Below are positions 58,071 through 64,000 of a stretch of 64,000 nucleotides of DNA, one piece after another. The DNA comes from Neckera pumila. Taxonomy: Eukaryota; Streptophyta; Bryopsida; Hypnales; Neckeraceae. Every line of letters begins with the position of its first letter. Position 1 is the stretch's first letter. The DNA lies in the NCBI GenBank assembly GCA_963969595.1, contig OZ018410.1, forward strand, positions 43,815,413 through 43,879,412. Direction: 5' to 3'. Made by a program: the position numbers and the translations under genes. The notes beneath the pieces were generated by a model that saw nothing but the letters and a program-made list of their open reading frames with translations, ran no database searches and was not told where the DNA came from.

Positions 58071-58949
58071 AGGTCTTTGGAAAACTTATCATCCAAGTTT
58101 GGTGTGTGTTTGATCTTTTGAAGTCTACAATGTAGATACTCTAATATTGTTCATTAGCATGTACTCTTTGCTTCCTTTAATTTGAAAAAAGTTTTGCATA
58201 TTCACAAAAGAATTTTGTAAGGTGGACCAACCTCTAAGCCTAAATTAGGGATATTTCCTTTGCTTTGAGCCAACAATAATTGGGCCTTTTACAATGTTTT
58301 GGAGACTATATGCCATGTTTATCAATGTTATGTACACTCAAAGGTACATTCACCTATTACCAAGCAATTCTTTTAAAGGCTACAATTATATACCAATGAG
58401 TATATGAGTATATGAGGTCAAAATGTTTAGATAAGTTGCAACGATAGGATGATATTTGAACTTCACCAAATGAGTATTGTATTTGATGAATATTTAATTC
58501 AAATTAGAAAACCAAATCCAACATATGCTAAAAAGAAGAATATTCTTTTAAAATTCCTATTTTTTCATACAATTTTAAAACATTAATAATTTCCCTTAAA
58601 TTTTGTCTTTTGCCAATTCTAATAGCCAGGTATGCTATACAATATTTGGATATGATATTGTATCCAAAGGTCACCTTTGCTACATGTTTGCCAAATAATT
58701 AATTAAAGTCCAAAAAGCACTTCAACACTTTAAAATATAATTTCTTAAAAATTTGGCATTAAAATAAAAAATATTGTGATTTTCAACAACCACCTTTAAT
58801 AGATTTAAATGTCACTTTTGTTGGGAGTGGAAGAAGACGTATGGACAATGTCTTTACACAAATGAGGTGGTAGGAGGTAGAACAACCCATGTGGGATAGG
58901 TAAATTAGGATTAGTAAAAGCTCAACCGTTCATACCTAGTGAAGTCAAA
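58071..58949. other. AT-rich spacer; nothing recognised
   Basis: No coding, RNA or bounded repeat features were seen. Confidence 0.4.
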
Positions 58950-59330
58950 AGCAAAATTGTGTTCAATGTCAAAATTTAGACCTCATTTTGGCATAATAGA
59001 ATAACTCTCTTAATAAAACTTTGAACTAAAAAAACTTGGTAAATCAAGTCTAATTTCATTTCCAAAAATCCTTTTGAGATTTTTAGTCTTTAACAAAAAG
59101 TTATGGACAAAATTCAAAGAGGGGGTTAAGAGAGAAGTTTTCTTTGACATTTTCAAACATCCTCTCTTAATTTTGTCCGTAACTTTTGGCTGGAAGCTTG
59201 AAATCTCAATTGGATTCTTGGAGATGAAATTAGGTTTAATTTGCCAACTTTTCATAATTCAAAGTTTTTTAAAAGAAAATTTTCTACTATGCCAAAACAA
59301 GGTCTAAAGTTCTACATTAAACACAATTCC
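58950..59330. repeat. Large imperfect foldback repeat
   Basis: 58950-59120 and 59160-59330 pair as inverted repeats of about 170 bp with moderate divergence (for example AGTTATGGACAAAATTCAAA against TTAATTTTGTCCGTAACTTT). The right arm and its flank recur at 8588-8890. Frames on both strands are mirror artefacts. Confidence 0.7.
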
Positions 59331-60660
59331 TACGTAATGACAATGAATGTTCAAGCTCATCTTCAAATTGTCCCATACCCTTTGAGGATTCATGATGGAC
59401 AATGAATTTCACTATAAAAATGACCTCTCTACCCATCACTTAGTAGACATGTATTGGCATGTAGTTGTATTGGAACATTTTCTAGCATTTAAGTTTTCTT
59501 AACAATGAATTTTCCTTGGATTTGGCAAGGGGGCTTGTTATTTTTCAAAATCATTTGGCTTAGAATTTTTAAGTATTTTCCACCAAAGGTGACCTCTGGC
59601 TATGGTAAGTCAAAAGTTCTGAGTTGGTCAAAATTTTAAAATCCATGTTTTAATTTCAAGGTACTTGTATTTAACATTGTGCAATGAGCATCTCTTTATC
59701 ACATACATTTATTAGCACATTTCAACGAAAAACACTCTCAGTACTGAGTAATCCTTCCTCCCCATTCAATGTGCCTTCCCATTCAAATGAATGTTGATGC
59801 TACTGTATTACACCAAGCATTGAAATCCAATGAATTCCCATTCAATTGTAACTTACTATCCAAAATGAATGTTGATGCTATTACACCAAGCATTGAAACC
59901 AACTGAATACCGTAGTTAAGTTCGTATTCCCTATTCCCTTGGATTGCCGGTGGCATTCATCCTTTTTTTTGAAAAATCATCATCTTACCCTCAATAACCA
60001 ATAATTCCTAGACTTGGTATTATTATGTGAATACAACTCCATGAATTCATTGAATTGAATTGAATTGAATTGAATTTGAGGGGATTGTATTTAAGTGTGT
60101 ATAGGTATGTGACTTGATATGTAGCGGTTGGTATTGATGTGAGAAATTGAATAAGTTTGCAACTTGACCTGAAAGGAGGGACTGGGTGTTTAATACAGTA
60201 TGTATGTGAATAACTTAGAACTGGGCAGTACAAGAGGAGATCTGGGGGAGAGGGGCTAGGGAGCAAGAGACTGGCAAACCAATTAATTGGGGGAGTCAGA
60301 GACCCTAGTTGGTTATTAAGTTGGTTATTATGAGGAGGCATGGTGAATTACAAATTCGAATCTGGAGGGACCAACTCTCTTGATCACAAATCCTTTTATC
60401 AAGGACACCGGTTTATGGAGAAGTGATAAGAGAGTTTAAGTTATTAGCTATCAAATTCAAATTTCCACTGTGGCAATCACCTCGTATATTAATCTGTAGA
60501 GGACACACCGGCCAGTTTTCAAAATTGTGTCACTGGTTGTTTCATTTGTTTCAAAAAAATAAAAATAAAATAAAAAAATTCTGTCATTGGTTTGGAGAAG
60601 CAATTCAGTTGGTGGGGGCTTTGTAGGTAACTTATTATTATTTTTTATTTTTAATTTTTT
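59331..60660. other. Region with short tandem repeats; no gene
   Basis: An approximately 86-bp direct repeat is centred on ATGAATGTTGATGCTA (59784 and 59868), with ACACCAAGCATTGAAA in each unit. A (GAATT)n tract lies at 60050-60076. A short A-rich tail 60540-60578 after TTCATTTGTTTC is flanked by CTGTCATTGGTT-like sequence on both sides and may be a very short retroposed tail. Confidence 0.5.
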
Positions 60661-60662
60661 TT

Positions 60663-60806
60663 AATTTAGAACAAATGGAAAGTACCATTGCATTAAAAAA
60701 AAAAAAAAAAAAGCCAAGCCGAGACTAGCAAATGAAGAGATAAGAGCAAAACAAAAAACAAAAAAAAGGGAAAAACAAAGGGAGGAACAAGAACCAAAAG
60801 AACTAA
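60663..60806 (-). mobile_element. LINE 3' tail, strongly 5' truncated
   Basis: Read on the minus strand: CTCTTATCTCTTCATTTGCT, TTGGC, a long T run, AATGCAATGGTACTTTCCAT, TTGTTC and A-rich DNA. It aligns with the end of the LINE at 53767-53900. No coding part is left. Confidence 0.7.
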
Positions 60807-60810
60807 GGTA

Positions 60811-61241
60811 AACCAGCCCATTGTGGTCCGATGACCCATAGTGGACACCTAATGACCCCATGAGAATTTTTTTGGCCACAATCAATGTCTACTTTGACAT
60901 CAATGGAGTGATTAGTGACCTCATTAGGAACACCTGCTCTTTTAGTGTAAATCATTGTAGGAAGTGACTTTTCATGGCCTTCTACATTAGAAATTATTGT
61001 AACCACTTTAGGTGATTAAGAAGAGCATATTGGATACAAATTTTGTTGGTTATAGGGTAGTCTATTGACTCTTTTGGACAAATAACTTCAAAAACCTGTA
61101 AAAAATTCATACTTTGTTTGAAAAATATAATTTCAATTGCTCTCATTATTTCTCACACTTGTCTTCATGCATGAAAAAATTTTAAAACTTTCAGCAATGG
61201 CATGAGTATATAGTCCAAATTTTGGCCACAATGGGCTGGTT
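60811..61241. mobile_element. TA-flanked inverted-repeat element
   Basis: AACCAGCCCATTGTGG at the left and its complement at the right, each next to TA. The element is 431 bp and non-coding. Tc1-mariner-like by target only. Confidence 0.55.
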
Positions 61242-61854
61242 TACTTTAAATGAAAGAACAAATGGTAGGTCCCTTCCTACTCCAAACGATGGTCGATCCA
61301 CTCCGAAAAGCTAACACATGAAATTGGAGCCATATACTATCAAACTTGGACCAAATGATATCATGTTGGAACAAATGTAACTCTTTAGAGCATCTTCAAT
61401 TAGGCCTCTAAAGAAGCACATCAATGGTATGTTTTGTATGGGTCCTAAAATAGCAACAAAAACTCCCTGCAATGCTAATGACACTTTCTACATTACCTTC
61501 CCGAGCATGGCACTTCGCATGGCAAGAATTGGTCTTTTGTTGTTCCCTCTAAGCACCTTGGCATTCTTTGGTTTCCTTGGCCAACAATATTATGGTGACG
61601 ATAGAATCACCAAGGGTGCAAACAAACTCATTCTACCTCCCACTAATGCGTCAACAACTTGTGCGTTGTTACCGAGTTATTTAGGGTTTCAAATATTGTT
61701 GTCGAATTGAGGCAAGTGCAATGGAAAGAGATACAATTTAAAAAAAGGGATGTAAACGCAAACGACATATACCGTTGCAGTGCCTAGTTATTGGCGTAGC
61801 ATTGAGGATGCTTTTAGGAATTGAAAGACAACCCTATTTGCAATAGGCATGAAT
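61242..61854. other. Spacer; ORF without recognised family
   Basis: A 93-codon frame at 61429-61710 includes a hydrophobic stretch (GLLLFPLSTLAFFGF) but no family signature, start context or splice support. I do not call it a gene. Confidence 0.35.
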
Positions 61855-63006
61855 TGTAAACTGAGAATGCCAGTCTGGTTACTGTGGAAATCAAGTCTTT
61901 TGGGGTATAGTGTGAAACTGTGATTCATTGCTTAACCCCTAAAGGACCGTTGTTTCTTCAGGGGACAATTGGGATTTCGGGCAGATACCTACGAGCTGAA
62001 TCTTTGTCATAATTTTTTGAAACTTTCTTGAAGATAGAAGAACTGATAATCTTTGTGGAAATATAACTTTTTTCACAATTGATGCCCGGAAAGAAGAATT
62101 GTGATCAAATAAGCTCAAAATAGTGAACGAGGGGCAACAAAAAAAAATTTGCAAAAATTTGAATTTCTTTTTAAATTTCTTTTCTCATAGATTGTATTTT
62201 TGTCACTCTTGAAAGCTTTGATTCATTTCATTTGGATTTGTTATGAAGAAGTTATGGACATTCTTGTTTTTCGGGCAGTTAGAGCATCTTTTTGAAAAAA
62301 ATAATGTGTAGGATTCATTTCTGAATGCAACTTTTGCAATTTTTGCAATTTTTTTTTTGCATGGTTGAATTTACTTGTTAGAACAATCTCACCACTGGGA
62401 TTAGTGCATTCTAATTCCATTGAAAAGATATTAATATTTTAGATTTTCCTTCTTTCTTGTATCTACTTCTACTTAACAATTTTTTTAAGAATGAAAATTA
62501 AGTTTTTTGAATTTCTGTTTTTTTCTAGACTCTCAACTCAATTCTCCACTATAAATATTCAAAGCTCAAACTTTGTAGTACAAACATTTTAAGTTAAAAA
62601 TGTTCAAAGTCAAAAAATCTAGTGATTCCAGTCCGCAATGTGTTGAAAAACTTGATTTTTCCACTTTACACGCAATATTTTGCAATCTATATGGTCAAAA
62701 AATTTGAAATTTTTTCCAAACTTAAATCATCAGTTAAGTGTAAGATCCTACGGTTAGATGTGAAAAAAAGCATTAATTTTTTTTTTTATTCTTTGCTATA
62801 GAAATGGCAATTTTGAGTGTTTTTTGGCAGAAAAATGGCCTCGGTTCTTTAGGGGTTAAAAATAAATAAAAACACTCATTGGAAGTCAAATTATTGTGCA
62901 AGACCTCTAAAATTCCAATGATGAACATGTGCACTTCTGTCTTGTATAGAAAGATTCTTTCTCATTCATCGATCACTTAGTGTTTGTAGCGACATTACAA
63001 GATTGA
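61855..63006. mobile_element. 230-bp TTAA element split by a 928-bp TTAA element
   Basis: 61855-61931 and 62860-63006 together match 16030-16260: GGTATAGTGTGAAA..., then after the insert AAACACTCATTGGAAGTCAA, CAAGACCTCT and ATCACTTAGTG. The outer termini have decayed. The break falls exactly at TTAA, which is present on both sides of the insert and once in the sister copy. Confidence 0.85.
61932..62859 (-). mobile_element. TTAA element, subfamily B, nested
   Basis: 928 bp, TTAACCCCTAAAGGACCGTTG to GGTTCTTTAGGGGTTAA, intact TTAA flanks. It has the B interior in reverse. It sits inside the small TTAA element described at 61855-63006. Confidence 0.88.
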
Positions 63007-63171
63007 TTTCTAAAAGACCAAATGATTGTTGAATGTACACATGTGATATCAGGATGGTGCATATGGAGTCATTTCTTAACAGATGTTTTTAAGTTTTTTA
63101 CACAAGGTATGAACATATATTCCTTTAGTGGGAATATGATTTTCTTTTCAATCAGGTACCCGAATCAAAAG

Positions 63172-63998
63172 TTAACCCCTAAAGGACCAAGGCCCTTTTT
63201 TTTTGCCAAAAAAACACTCAAAACTGCCATTTCTATAGCAAAATGTAAAAAAAATTGAAAAATGTTTTTTTGTCGAATCTAACCGTATGATCTTACACTT
63301 AACTAGTATTTAAAATTTTGGAAAAAAATTCAAAATTTTTGACCACATAGATTGCAAGATATTGTGTGTAAAGTGGAAAAATCAAATTTTTCAACACATT
63401 GCGGGACTAGAAATTTTGACTTTGAACATTTTTAACTAAAAATTTTTGTACTACAAAGTTTTGAGCTTTAATCTTTGTAGTGGAGAATTGGTTGAGAGCC
63501 TAGGAAAAAAAATTCGAAAAAACTTAATTATCATTCTTTAAAAAATTGTTAAGTAGAAGTAGATACAAGATAGAAGGAAAATCTAAAGTATTCATATATT
63601 TTAGATGGAATTAAAATGCACTAATCCCAGCAGTGAGATTGTTTTAGCAAGTAATACAAACAATCCAAAAAAAAAAAACTGAAAAATTTGAAATATTACA
63701 TTCAGAAATGCATCCTAGAAGTTATTTTTTTCAAGAAGATGCTCTAATTGCCCGAAAAACAAGAATGTCCATAATGTCCATAACAAGAATGAACATAACA
63801 CATCCAAATGAAACGAATCAAAGCTTTCCAAATAGACAAAAATATAATCTATGAGAAAAAAAATTTATTTCCACAAAGCTTATCAGTTTTTCTATCTTCA
63901 AAAAAAGTTTCAAAAAATCACGATGAAATTTGAGCCCATAGGTACCTGCCCAAAAACGTATTTGTCCCCCAAACAGACAATGGTCCTATAAGGGTTAA
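63172..63998 (+). mobile_element. TTAA element, subfamily B
   Basis: 827 bp, TTAACCCCTAAAGGACCAAGG to GGTCCTATAAGGGTTAA. It lacks about 100 bp of the usual B interior just before the right end (after AATCTATGAGAAAAAAAA). Confidence 0.85.
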
Positions 63999-64000
63999 AT

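Noticed and set aside
59010..59307. Pair of opposing frames with similar composition
   Set aside because: They mirror each other because the DNA is a foldback repeat.

Overview
The window looks like nuclear DNA of a land plant. It is AT-rich and gene-poor. Three genes with clear plant relatives are split by GT-AG introns, and one ORF carries a plant-type CCCH zinc finger. Two predicted products look organellar or membrane-bound (a DUF3531 protein and a SecE protein). The rest is class II mobile DNA and non-LTR retrotransposon debris. I saw no LTR retrotransposon coding sequence, operon, CRISPR array, rRNA or organelle insert. I cannot name the species; the repeat spectrum gives no firm clue.

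Genes. (1) 96-3899, minus: a nine-exon BRO1-domain gene, 464 aa, with a likely N-myristoylated MGC start and one GC-AG intron. (2) 18462-19352, plus: an intact, apparently intronless CCCH zinc-finger ORF of 296 aa with a C-terminal coiled coil. (3) 19797-23344, minus: an eight-exon DUF3531 gene, 294 aa, convergent with the CCCH ORF. (4) 27103-27995, plus: a three-exon SecE-family translocase subunit, 201 aa. For the three spliced genes I fixed the exons by splice signals, continuous reading frame and family resemblance. Each total comes out as an exact multiple of three. The genes do not form a pathway.

Mobile landscape. The dominant component is a family of about 0.83-0.95 kb non-coding elements. 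They begin TTAACCCCTAAAGG, end CCTTTAGGGGTTAA and are flanked by TTAA. About 17 copies in two related subfamilies (A and B) cover roughly a quarter of the window. A second, about 230-bp TTAA-bounded family has six copies. At 61855-63006 a 928-bp element sits inside a 230-bp element exactly at a TTAA, and an intact sister copy at 16030-16260 shows the empty site. This is direct evidence for TTAA target duplication, the hallmark of piggyBac-type transposition. No transposase is encoded here.

Other elements are CACTA-ended foldback elements (one a nearly perfect 350-bp hairpin), a Stowaway-like MITE split by a TTAA element, TAA- and TTA-flanked elements resembling PIF/Harbinger MITEs, a GGGT-ended element, GGTGGG-ended elements, several smaller inverted-repeat elements, and LINE fragments. 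Two of the LINE inserts have clear 13-15 bp target-site duplications. Several minisatellites and dispersed repeats fill the rest, and one dispersed repeat is shared by introns of two genes.

Layout: 0-4 kb BRO1 gene; 5.6-13 kb repeats; 16-17.8 kb GGCCGG-ended element; 18.4-23.4 kb CCCH and DUF3531 genes; 27.1-28 kb SecE gene; 28.4-64 kb almost wholly nested mobile elements.
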